Shown here: positions 54,330 through 64,000 of the stretch, one piece after another | How the letters are laid out: every line of letters begins with the position of its first letter | Numbering within the stretch: the stretch's first letter is position 1 | Source: Thioclava marina | GTDB taxonomy: Bacteria; Pseudomonadota; Alphaproteobacteria; Rhodobacterales; Rhodobacteraceae | Length of the DNA stretch: 64,000 nucleotides | NCBI RefSeq assembly: GCF_002020135.1 | Contig: NZ_MPZS01000003.1 | Coordinates: 372,001 to 436,000 of the forward strand | Reading direction: 5' to 3' | Notes under the pieces: generated by a model | The model's database searches: none | Seen by the model: the letters and a program-made list of their open reading frames with translations, nothing else | Told to the model about the DNA's origin: nothing | Made by a program: the position numbers and the translations under genes

Positions 54330-54856
54330 TCCTCTCCCTGAACGAGGGTGGCGCCGGTGCGCTCGGGCGCGCGGGCGGAGAAGAAGTCGTGAATGCCGAC
54401 CAGCAGGAGTTGCAGCGCGGCCATGAAGGCCGCGAGCGGCACCCCCGCGAAGGGGTAGGCCTTGGGGATCGCATTGATCATCGTGAAGCGCGAGAAGCCG
54501 CGGATCGTGAAGCCGAGCCCGTAGAGAAACAGCAGCGCGAAGAAGATGAACGCCATCGCGTCGAAGCTGACGGCGAGCCAGCGACGCATCTTCGCGGGCA
54601 GGCGGCCGAAGATGAATTCGACCCCGATATGCTCGCGATAGGCGATGCCCGACGACACCGCGAGCAGCGCCATCCAGATCATCAGGTAGCGCGCGAGTTC
54701 CTCGGTGAAGGTCAGCGGCAGCGGGATCACGTAGCGCACCAGCACACCCAGCCAGACATCGAGCACCAGCAGCGCGAGCAGCACCACGCAGGCGATCTCG
54801 ACCACGCGGTTCACCCGCAGGCTCCAGCGCCGCGCCGTATTGGCAATCTCGGACAC
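54326..54856 (-). CDS. TRAP transporter small membrane subunit (DctQ family)
   Basis: The 176-residue protein has four helices, including VEIACVVLLALLVLDVWLGVLVRYV and LTFTEELARYLMIWMALLAVSSGIAYREHIGVEFIFGRLP. I chose GTG 54856 because AAGGAG lies 9 nt upstream and translation upstream of it is not DctQ-like. It is the first gene of the six-gene minus-strand operon that runs to 48511. Confidence 0.85.
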   Translation of the reverse strand: MSEIANTARRWSLRVNRVVEIACVVLLALLVLDVWLGVLVRYVIPLPLTFTEELARYLMIWMALLAVSSGIAYREHIGVEFIFGRLPAKMRRWLAVSFDAMAFIFFALLFLYGLGFTIRGFSRFTMINAIPKAYPFAGVPLAAFMAALQLLLVGIHDFFSARAPERTGATLVQGEE

Positions 54857-54900
54857 GTTGCGATTCTCCTTGATCCGTGCTGTCCTCTCGACGCAAAACC

Positions 54901-54929
54901 ATTTTCGTAAAAACTGACAATGCGAAAAT
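54901..54929. promoter_or_regulatory. Inverted repeat in the dctQ/rpiR promoter region, candidate RpiR operator
   Basis: ATTTTCG (54901-54907) and CGAAAAT (54923-54929) are exact inverted arms 15 bp apart, in the 98-bp gap between the divergent dctQ and rpiR genes. The position would let one bound RpiR dimer or tetramer control both directions. Confidence 0.55.
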
Positions 54930-54954
54930 AGATTTCCACAGAGGGAGTCCGGAA

Positions 54955-55824
54955 ATGCCCGAAAAATATGCATCCGCCGTGCCCGGATCGGTTTCACAGC
55001 GTATCCACCGGGCATTTTCGGAACTCTCCGAGGGCGAGAGACGGATCGCCGATCAGGTTCTGGCCGCCCCGGGCGAGTTGGCCTTTCTCTCGGCGTCTGA
55101 GCTTGCGGGGCAGGCGGGGGTCTCGAACGCGACGGTGAGCCGGTTCTTCCAGCGGCTGGGCTATCGCAATTTCGATGCTGCCCGTCAGGAGGCGCGGCGG
55201 TTGCGCGAAACCGGTTCGCCGCTCTATCTCTCTGGTGGGGCGGGGCAGGGCACGCCTGCGGGCGATCCGCTTTCGGCCTTTTTGCAGGAAGAGGCGGCAC
55301 GGCTCGAGGCGACACTGCGCGGCGTGCCGCAGCCGCTTCTGGCCGAGATCGCGCAGGCCATCGCCGGGGCGGGGCAGATCCGGACGCTGGGGTTTCGCAA
55401 TAGCCATTTCCTCGCGCAATATCTGACCGCGCAGCTGGCCCAGATCCGGCCCGGAGTGGCGCCTTTGCTGATGCCGGGGCAGACCCGCGCGGAGGCGATC
55501 GCGGGGCTTGGGTCGCGGGATCTGGCGATCGTGATCGGGCTGCGACGGCGTCCGGCGGATTTTCTGCGCACTGTGGAACAGATTGCGGCTCAGGGCGTGC
55601 CGGTGCTTCTGGTGAGCGATCCGACCGTGCGCGGGGCTCCGGCGCTGGCGCGCTGGACGCTGAGCTGCCATGTCGACACCGTGCAATTCCTCGACAGCTA
55701 CGCCGCTCCGATGACGCTGTTGCGGATGATCACTCTGGAAGTCGCGCGTGAGCTGGGCGCGGCAGGGCGGGCGCATCTCGACCGGGTCGAGGCGCTGCGC
55801 GGGGATCTGAACGAGCTGGAATAG
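54955..55824 (+). CDS. RpiR family transcriptional regulator
   Basis: This 289-residue protein has an N-terminal helix-turn-helix (SELSEGERRIADQVLAAPGELAFLSASELAGQAGVSNATVSRFFQRLGYRNF) and a C-terminal SIS sugar-isomerase-like domain (about 130-260: IRTLGFRNSHFLAQYLTAQLAQIRPGV, LAIVIGLRRRPADFLRTVEQIAAQGVPVLLVSD). RpiR proteins sense sugar phosphates or, in many alphaproteobacteria, amino-acid-like metabolites. It is divergent from the TRAP/diaminopropionate operon, which it probably controls. GAGGGAG precedes ATG 54955. Confidence 0.92.
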   Translation: MPEKYASAVPGSVSQRIHRAFSELSEGERRIADQVLAAPGELAFLSASELAGQAGVSNATVSRFFQRLGYRNFDAARQEARRLRETGSPLYLSGGAGQGTPAGDPLSAFLQEEAARLEATLRGVPQPLLAEIAQAIAGAGQIRTLGFRNSHFLAQYLTAQLAQIRPGVAPLLMPGQTRAEAIAGLGSRDLAIVIGLRRRPADFLRTVEQIAAQGVPVLLVSDPTVRGAPALARWTLSCHVDTVQFLDSYAAPMTLLRMITLEVARELGAAGRAHLDRVEALRGDLNELE

Positions 55825-55893
55825 GGCGCGGTCAGATCTGGCTTGCCGCCTGTCCCTTGGGGCGCGGCGGACATTCGAGATCGCGAAACGAAA

Positions 55894-55925
55894 TCACCCC
55901 CGCACGCAGGCGGGGGTGACAGTCT
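55894..55925. terminator. Bidirectional terminator between rpiR and katG
   Basis: TCACCCCCGC (55894-55903) and GCGGGGGTGA (55910-55919) form a perfect 10-bp stem. On the plus strand CAGTCTTTTT follows; on the minus strand a T-rich stretch follows. It serves the convergent ends of rpiR and katG. Confidence 0.85.
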
Positions 55926-55943
55926 TTTTCCGAACCGTTCGGA

Positions 55944-58423
<2,480 letters not shown>

Positions 58424-60280
58424 TCATGTCGCGCTGTCTTGCGTTTCGGGGCGAATTCGCAGCGCGCGCAAGGCGTTGAGGATCACCGCCACGTCGATTG
58501 CTTCCTGAAGCAAAGCGCCTTCGACCGGCGTCAGATAGCCCAAAGCAGCCGCGATCATGCCCAGCACCGAAAGTCCGATCCCTGCGATGACGCTCTGGGT
58601 TGCGATCCGGCGTGCGCGGCGGGCGATCTCGATGCCCGGTGCGAGCCGGTCGACCCGGTCGACCAGCAGCACGACATCGGCGGCTTCGGCCGAGGCTGCG
58701 GCCCCGCGCGCGCCCATCGCGACGCCCACATCCGCCGCCGCCAGCGCAGGCGCATCATTCACCCCGTCGCCGACCATCATCACCGGCCCGTTCTTGCGCT
58801 CGGTCAGCACCGTCAGCACCTTTTGGTCGGGCGTGAGGCCTGCACGCAGTGCATCGAGCCCCAGCCCCGCGGTCACCACGCGCGCCACCTCGGCGCGGTC
58901 CCCGGTTGCAAGCAGGATCCGCTCGATCCCCTCCCGACGCAGTCGTGCGATCATCTCCGGGGCGCCCTCGCGCAGCGGATCGGCCATGACGAGATGGCCC
59001 GCCATATGCCCATCGACTGCCACCGCGACGAGGACCGAGCCGGTGGGGAACGCGCCATGCTCGCCCGCCGGTCGCCCGACGCGTTTGGCGACGAAGGCGT
59101 CTCCGCCGACGAGAACACGATGCCCTTCGATCTCTCCGATCACGCCCTCGCCGGGGATTTCCGCGACCTCGCTGGGCAACGGAAGGCTGAGGCCCTGCTC
59201 CTGTGCCGCCGCGACGATCGCCTGGGCGACGGGATGTTTCGAAGCCTGATCGAGTGCCGCTGCGAAGCGCAGGATCTCGGCGGTCTCCATGTCGTCGTGG
59301 CTGTCGATCGAAACGATCTGTGGACGGCCATCGGTCAGGGTGCCCGTCTTGTCGAGGATCAGCGTGCGGATGCGCGCCATCGCTTCGAGCGGTCTCGCCC
59401 CCTTGATCAGCACGCCGAATTGCGCCGCCCGCGACAGCCCCGCCACGAGGGCGACCGGCACGGCGAGGATCAACGGGCAGGGGGTCGCCACGACCAGCAC
59501 CGCCACCGCGCGGATCGGATCGCCGGTGAACCACCAGGCCGCCAGCGCGATCGCGACGGTCACGGCGAGAAATCCCAGCGACCACTGATCGGCGAGCCGC
59601 GACATCGGCGCCTTGGAACGCTGCGCCTCTTCGACGAGACGCACGATCCCGGCATAGGTGCTGTCGCTGGCCATGCGCGTCGCGATCAGATCGAAGGCCT
59701 CGCCCGCATTGGTGGACCCGCTCAACGCCTCGTCGCCTCGGGCGCTGCGTACTGGCATCGGCTCGCCCGTCAGCGCGGAGGTGTCGAGAAAGGCGGTCTG
59801 CGATGCGATCGTGCCGTCGGCGGGCACCACGTCGCCCTGCCGGATCAGCAGCCGGTCGCCGGGGGCGATCTCGTCGAGCGGGATCTCTTCGAGCCCGCCA
59901 TCGCGATGGCGAGTCGCCGTGCGCGGCACGCGCGAGAGAAGATCACGCATCTCGCGCCGCGCGCGCCCCTCGGCAAAGCTTTCCAGAAAGGTGCCGCCCG
60001 AATACATCACCGCGACCACCGCCGCCGCGAGTGTCTCGTCGAAGGCCAGGGCGGCACTCATCGACAGGGCGGCGACGATATCGAGCCCGACCTCGCCCTG
60101 CGCGATGCTCGAGACGATCTCGACCACCAGCGCGATCAGCGCGGGCAACACCCCCGCGATCCAGACGAGCCGTGCGATCTCGGGCTGGCCCGCGAAATGC
60201 AGGCCCAGACCGACCAGCAGCCCCGCGAGCGCGATCCCGAGAAATGCGACCTTCAACCGGTCAGTCGTCGTATGCTCCAC
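58424..60280 (-). CDS. P1B-type heavy-metal-translocating ATPase without N-terminal metal-binding domain
   Basis: The 618-residue pump has actuator motif SALTGEPMPV, transmembrane metal motif TPCPL, phosphorylation site DKTGTLTDG, the P1B-specific HP pair (SKHPVAQAI) and hinge VGDGVNDAPAL. There is no CxxC HMA domain and there are only about six helices. The TPC motif differs from the CPC of copper and CPC/K of zinc-cadmium pumps, so the metal (possibly Ni, Co, Fe or Mn) cannot be assigned. It exports metal from the cytoplasm. It lies upstream of katG in the same direction but about 300 bp away, so it is not clearly co-transcribed. Confidence 0.88.
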   Translation of the reverse strand: MEHTTTDRLKVAFLGIALAGLLVGLGLHFAGQPEIARLVWIAGVLPALIALVVEIVSSIAQGEVGLDIVAALSMSAALAFDETLAAAVVAVMYSGGTFLESFAEGRARREMRDLLSRVPRTATRHRDGGLEEIPLDEIAPGDRLLIRQGDVVPADGTIASQTAFLDTSALTGEPMPVRSARGDEALSGSTNAGEAFDLIATRMASDSTYAGIVRLVEEAQRSKAPMSRLADQWSLGFLAVTVAIALAAWWFTGDPIRAVAVLVVATPCPLILAVPVALVAGLSRAAQFGVLIKGARPLEAMARIRTLILDKTGTLTDGRPQIVSIDSHDDMETAEILRFAAALDQASKHPVAQAIVAAAQEQGLSLPLPSEVAEIPGEGVIGEIEGHRVLVGGDAFVAKRVGRPAGEHGAFPTGSVLVAVAVDGHMAGHLVMADPLREGAPEMIARLRREGIERILLATGDRAEVARVVTAGLGLDALRAGLTPDQKVLTVLTERKNGPVMMVGDGVNDAPALAAADVGVAMGARGAAASAEAADVVLLVDRVDRLAPGIEIARRARRIATQSVIAGIGLSVLGMIAAALGYLTPVEGALLQEAIDVAVILNALRALRIRPETQDSAT

Positions 60281-60790
60281 CTCTGCGCCGCCCTTTCGCT
60301 TGCGTCCGGCGCGGGATGCGGGCGATGTGCCCGAGCCTGGCCAAGGGCAACCTGCGTCGAGAGCAGGCGCCGGTCAAGCTTTGCCGCAGGCGGATCTTTT
60401 TGCTGTGAGGCGCGGGGTCAGGCGTGGGGTCGCGCGGAGCGCTGATCCGCGCGCGGAAATTTCGGACCTTCAGCCCTTGCGCGCGGAAACGTCGCGGGGG
60501 GCTCGTCTTGCCCGCGCTATGCGCTGCAAATGCGATCCGAAAACGGAGGGCGATGAGGTTCAGTCTGCGCTCGCGTGCGCGGAGAATCCATATTTCCCGA
60601 CCTGAGTCCGGTAATAATTCATCGTTTAGATTAGGTTGCGTTTCGTTTTTAAAGTGTCGTCTTTGGGTGATGCCCCGAAACGTCGAGCCATTGCGCAAAC
60701 AGAAACGCGTGATCCCCAGACCGTGCCCCGACCGTGAACGGAGCGCTTTGGGCCCTTGTGAAGCGCGAGGGCTGAGCGAATAGTAGGCGC
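60281..60790. other. 510-bp intergenic region between divergent genes
   Basis: The P-type ATPase and the Na/Pi-type gene diverge from here. An AT-rich patch near 60605-60660 is the likeliest promoter zone. I found no convincing gene, strong dyad or RNA motif. Confidence 0.4.
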
Positions 60791-62404
60791 ATGATCTGGA
60801 ACGCCGTCAATGCGCTCGGCGGGGTCGGGTTGTTCCTCTTCGGGATGATCTGGCTGACCGAAGGGCTTCAGGGGCTCGCGGGGCAATCGCTGCGCCGCGT
60901 TCTCGCCCGTTTCACCAATACGCCGCTGAGCGGCGCGGTGACGGGGGCGGCGACAACCGCGCTGATCCAGTCGTCGAGCGCGACAACGGTGACGGCGGTC
61001 GGCTTCGTCAGCGCCGGACTCCTGAGCTTTCCGCAGGCGCTGGGGATCATCTTCGGCGCCAATATCGGGACGACGATGACGGGGTGGCTCGCGGCGATCC
61101 TCGGGTTCAAGCTCGATCTGGGCCAGATCACCATGCCGCTCATCTTCCTTGGCGCGTTCGCGCGGCTCTTCGGAGGTGCGAGGCTGCCGCTGATCGGCAC
61201 GGCCCTTGCCGGGTTCGCGCTGATATTTCTTGGCATCGACGTGCTGAAATCGAGCCTTTCGGGGCTCGAGGGTGTGCTGACGCCGGCCGATTTCCCGAAC
61301 GACGATCTTTTCGGCCGTTTGCAGCTGATCGGCATCGGTATCGTGATCACGCTCGTGACCCAATCCTCGAGCGCCGGGGTGACGACGGCGCTTGCGCTGC
61401 TGGGCGCAGGGGTGATCAACCTGCCGCAGGCGATGGCGCTGGTGATTGGGATGGATGTCGGTACGACGGGGACGGCGGCGCTCGCGACGCTCGGCGGCTC
61501 GACCCCGGCGCGGCGCACGGGGCTGTCACATGTGATCTACAACTGCCTGACCGGGGTGATGGCGTTTCTGCTGCTCGGGCCTGTCAGCGTGGCGCTCGGG
61601 CCCCAGGGGATCGGGCTCGACGGCCAGATCGCCCTCGTGGCTTTTCACTCCGGGTTCAATATCCTCGGCGTGGTGCTGATCCTGCCTTTCGCGCGTCCTT
61701 TCGCGCGGCTCGTGACCTTGATCGTGCGCGACAGGGGGCTTTCGCTCACCCGCAGCCTTGGCAAGGAAATGCTGAGCGACCCCAGGGCTGCAATGGATGC
61801 GGCGGTGTCGACGCATGAAGCGATCGCGAAGGCGCAATTTGCCTACCTCGCGCACCGGCTGCGTCACCGAGAGGATACGCGCGACGAGAAGGCGGAGCTG
61901 CGCGATATCCGCGCCGCGATTGCCGAGCTGCGCAGTTTCGTCGAGGCAGTCCCGACGCTGCAAAAGACCGATCCGGATGCGGCGCGGCTCTCCTCGATCT
62001 TGCATGCGCTCGATCACTTGCGGCGGCTGAATTTCCGTTGCGCTCAGGAGCCACGACTTGCGACCCTTCGCCGGGATGCGCGGTTGCGGCGGCTGGCCGG
62101 GCTGCTGGCGGGATGCGCGGGACTGGCCGCGCAGGACGTGGATCGCGCGGCGCTCGAGCATCGGCTGGACCGGCTCAGCCGGCTTTTGCGCAAGCAACGC
62201 GAGATCTATCGCGCCCGGATCGTGACGGGTGGATCGGGGCGGCTGAACGCCGAGGAGATGGGCGAGCGCCTCGATGCGATGCGCTGGCTCGACCGGGTGG
62301 GATATCACCTCTGGCGGATCGAATATCACCTGACCAAGATCAGCGATAGCCAGCTGCCCGTGTCGCCCGAACGCGAGGCCGCGGTCGAGGTGTTGAAGGA
62401 TTGA
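60791..62404 (+). CDS. Na/Pi cotransporter family protein (NptA/YjbB type, PhoU-like C-terminus)
   Basis: This 537-residue protein has an N-terminal membrane domain (about 1-310) with two inverted repeats, each with the family QSSSA motif (ALIQSSSATTVTAVGF and LVTQSSSAGVTTALAL), plus GANIGTTMTGWLAAILGF. The soluble C-terminal part (about 330-537) is helical and PhoU-like. Related proteins move phosphate, in some cases outward. The stop is 7 bp from the convergent glutamate dehydrogenase gene. Confidence 0.9.
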   Translation: MIWNAVNALGGVGLFLFGMIWLTEGLQGLAGQSLRRVLARFTNTPLSGAVTGAATTALIQSSSATTVTAVGFVSAGLLSFPQALGIIFGANIGTTMTGWLAAILGFKLDLGQITMPLIFLGAFARLFGGARLPLIGTALAGFALIFLGIDVLKSSLSGLEGVLTPADFPNDDLFGRLQLIGIGIVITLVTQSSSAGVTTALALLGAGVINLPQAMALVIGMDVGTTGTAALATLGGSTPARRTGLSHVIYNCLTGVMAFLLLGPVSVALGPQGIGLDGQIALVAFHSGFNILGVVLILPFARPFARLVTLIVRDRGLSLTRSLGKEMLSDPRAAMDAAVSTHEAIAKAQFAYLAHRLRHREDTRDEKAELRDIRAAIAELRSFVEAVPTLQKTDPDAARLSSILHALDHLRRLNFRCAQEPRLATLRRDARLRRLAGLLAGCAGLAAQDVDRAALEHRLDRLSRLLRKQREIYRARIVTGGSGRLNAEEMGERLDAMRWLDRVGYHLWRIEYHLTKISDSQLPVSPEREAAVEVLKD

Positions 62405-62411
62405 GACTCCC

Positions 62412-63749
62412 TCAATCCCCGTCGAAATAGGCCTGCGTGCCGCGCGCCTCGACCGATTCCGCAATCCGCCGCAGCCCGTGGATATAGGCCGCTTCGCGCA
62501 TCGAGAGCTTCATCTCGTTATGCAGCGCCCAGATCGCCTGGGTCTCGCGCTCCATCGTTTTCTTCAGGTGATCGGCGACTTCCGAGGCATCCCAGTAATA
62601 GCCGGACCGGTTCTGCACCCATTCGAGATGCGAGACCGTCACGCCCCCCGCATTGGCGAGGATGTCGGGGATGATGATGCGCCCGTCTTCGGTGAGTTTG
62701 CGGTCGGCTGCGGGGGCGATCGGTCCGTTGGCAAGCTCGAGGATCACCCGCGCTTTGACCCGGTCGCAATTTTCCAGCGTGATCTGACGCTCCAGCGCGG
62801 CCGGCACCAGCACGTCGCAGTCGAGTTCCAGCAGATCGGCATTGGTGATGTTGCGGGTCTTGCCGTGCCCCTTGGCCCCCTGAACCGAACCCGTCTCGTG
62901 CTTGTGCTGCATCACCGCGAGCGGGTCGAAACCTTTCTCGTCATAGATCCCGCCCGAAGAGTCGCTGATGCCGACGATGGTGTAGCCATCCGCATGCAGC
63001 AGCTTCGCGCAGTGATATCCGACATTGCCGAAGCCCTGGATCGCGACGGTGGATTTGTCCGGGTCAATCTCGAGCGAGTTCTCGAGATGGCGCAGTGCAT
63101 GATAGCCGCCGCGCGCGGTTGCATCGACCCGGCCCACCGTGCCGCCGAAGGCCAACGGCTTTCCGGTCAGCGCACTGGGCGAGGCTTGCCCGGTGATCGA
63201 GCTGTATTCATCGGCCATCCAGGCGATGACGATCCCGTTGGTGTACATGTCCGGCGCGAGGATATCGCGATCGGGACCGACGAAGGGGGCGAAGGCCTCG
63301 ATATAGGCGCGGCTGAGGCGCTCGAGCTCGGTCTGTGAAAGCTCCTTGGTGTTGACACAGACCCCGCCCTTGCCGCCGCCGAAGGGCAGGTTCGCGACCG
63401 CGCATTTGAACGTCATCCAGAAGGCGAGCGTCTCGATCTCGTCGAGCGAGACGTTGGGGTGAAAGCGGATGCCGCCCTTGGTCGGCCCGCGCCGGTCGTT
63501 ATAGCGGCAGCGCCAGGCCTTGAAGGCGCGTCGGCTGCCATCGTCCATGCGGATCAGCAAGGTCGCGGACAGGGTCTCGCGCGGCCATTTCAGTTCCTCG
63601 AACACATCGGGGTGGATGTTGAGCTGGTCGCAGGCCGTGCGCAGGCTCTCGCGGGCCTTGGCGAGCATCGGCCGCTCCGGCGTGGTCGTTTCTGCGGGAG
63701 GGCTGTCCTTTGCGCGCATCGGGTCGGGCTCCGTCTCAGGTCGGTTCAT
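62412..63749 (-). CDS. Glutamate dehydrogenase (hexameric Glu/Leu/Phe/Val dehydrogenase family)
   Basis: The enzyme interconverts glutamate and 2-oxoglutarate plus ammonia. The substrate domain has the lysine motifs GPTKGGIRFHPNV and PFGGGKGGV, and DMYTN; the Rossmann NAD(P) domain has IQGFGNVGYHCAKLL, and LANAGGVTVSHLEWVQN follows. From ATG 63749 it has 445 residues. ATG 63719, 10 codons later and with GGAG 9 nt upstream, is an equally good start; the frame runs to 63866 with no support. Its role may be to assimilate or release ammonia produced by the nitrogen-salvage genes nearby. Confidence 0.92.
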   Translation of the reverse strand: MNRPETEPDPMRAKDSPPAETTTPERPMLAKARESLRTACDQLNIHPDVFEELKWPRETLSATLLIRMDDGSRRAFKAWRCRYNDRRGPTKGGIRFHPNVSLDEIETLAFWMTFKCAVANLPFGGGKGGVCVNTKELSQTELERLSRAYIEAFAPFVGPDRDILAPDMYTNGIVIAWMADEYSSITGQASPSALTGKPLAFGGTVGRVDATARGGYHALRHLENSLEIDPDKSTVAIQGFGNVGYHCAKLLHADGYTIVGISDSSGGIYDEKGFDPLAVMQHKHETGSVQGAKGHGKTRNITNADLLELDCDVLVPAALERQITLENCDRVKARVILELANGPIAPAADRKLTEDGRIIIPDILANAGGVTVSHLEWVQNRSGYYWDASEVADHLKKTMERETQAIWALHNEMKLSMREAAYIHGLRRIAESVEARGTQAYFDGD

Positions 63750-64000
63750 GGCCCGAACTCTAGAGGAGGGGCAGGGCGGGGGTCCATCCCGATCTGGCAT
63801 GCATGCGGCATTAGGCGGCAGCGAGCCCGAGCGGCGTCGCACTCCGCTTTGCTCACGATCGCTCAAGAAAAGTTTACCTGACGTGATGGATCTGTGCGGA
63901 TCAACGGGTTGAAAGCCGGACGCCGGCTCTAGCTGATGGGGCGACCGAACGGGGGAGGAGCAAGACAGCCCGGTTCGGCAGGAGGACAGAGAAATACACC
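63750..64000. other. Window-end intergenic region
   Basis: No gene is seen. GGGGGAGGAG and CAGGAGGACAGAG near the last 50 bp look like ribosome sites, and a plus-strand gene may start just beyond the window. Confidence 0.3.

Overview
This is a 64 kb stretch of high-GC DNA (about 65% by eye) with dense operons, many 4-bp ATGA start/stop overlaps and three tripartite TRAP transporters. Together with gentisate/3-hydroxybenzoate genes and an N-type ATP synthase operon, this points to an alphaproteobacterium, most likely Rhodobacteraceae. That placement is inferred from gene content only. I saw no rRNA, tRNA, CRISPR array, phage or intact insertion sequence.

Region 1 (1-10130) is an extracellular polysaccharide locus: two glycosyltransferases, an ExoY/WcaJ-type priming sugar transferase, a Wzc/GumC-like co-polymerase with an ATPase domain, a Wzy-like polymerase, a Wzx-like flippase, a sugar-transfer ATP-grasp protein and two unrelated sulfotransferases. 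The polymer is therefore probably sulfated. Region 2 (10198-21734) has PEP synthase on the minus strand. Divergent from it is a complete N-ATPase operon, atpD-C-Q-R-B-E-F-A-G, with no separate delta gene, followed by a LOG-family nucleosidase and a beta-CASP metallo-hydrolase.

Region 3 (about 21997-26955) is the highlight: a guanidine-I (ykkC) riboswitch heading an operon with an ABC importer, a GdmH-type Ni-dependent guanidine hydrolase, a very His-rich protein of unknown fold and a 54-residue His-containing membrane protein. The last two sit where HypA/HypB-type nickel chaperones are encoded in the known guanidine hydrolase operon.

Region 4 (26961-36280) carries an EEP-family phosphohydrolase, a HemG-like flavodoxin and a MarR regulator divergent from a 3-hydroxybenzoate/gentisate operon: gentisate dioxygenase, two different maleylpyruvate isomerase candidates, fumarylpyruvate hydrolase, a TRAP transporter and 3-hydroxybenzoate 6-hydroxylase.

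Region 5 (36531-47946) has a BMP-type ABC importer, a cytosine/creatinine deaminase homologue and a creatinase, which looks like a creatine/creatinine utilisation unit. It is followed by a TRAP transporter whose small membrane subunit is fused to a TM2-like and coiled-coil domain. Region 6 (48511-55824) is a minus-strand operon of TRAP transporter, diaminopropionate ammonia-lyase, L-type carbamoylase and D-carbamoylase, divergent from an RpiR regulator.

Region 7 (55944-63749) has katG, a P1B-type metal ATPase, a Na/Pi cotransporter-family protein and glutamate dehydrogenase. Regions 3, 5 and 6, with glutamate dehydrogenase, form a concentration of genes for scavenging nitrogen from guanidine, guanidino and ureido compounds.
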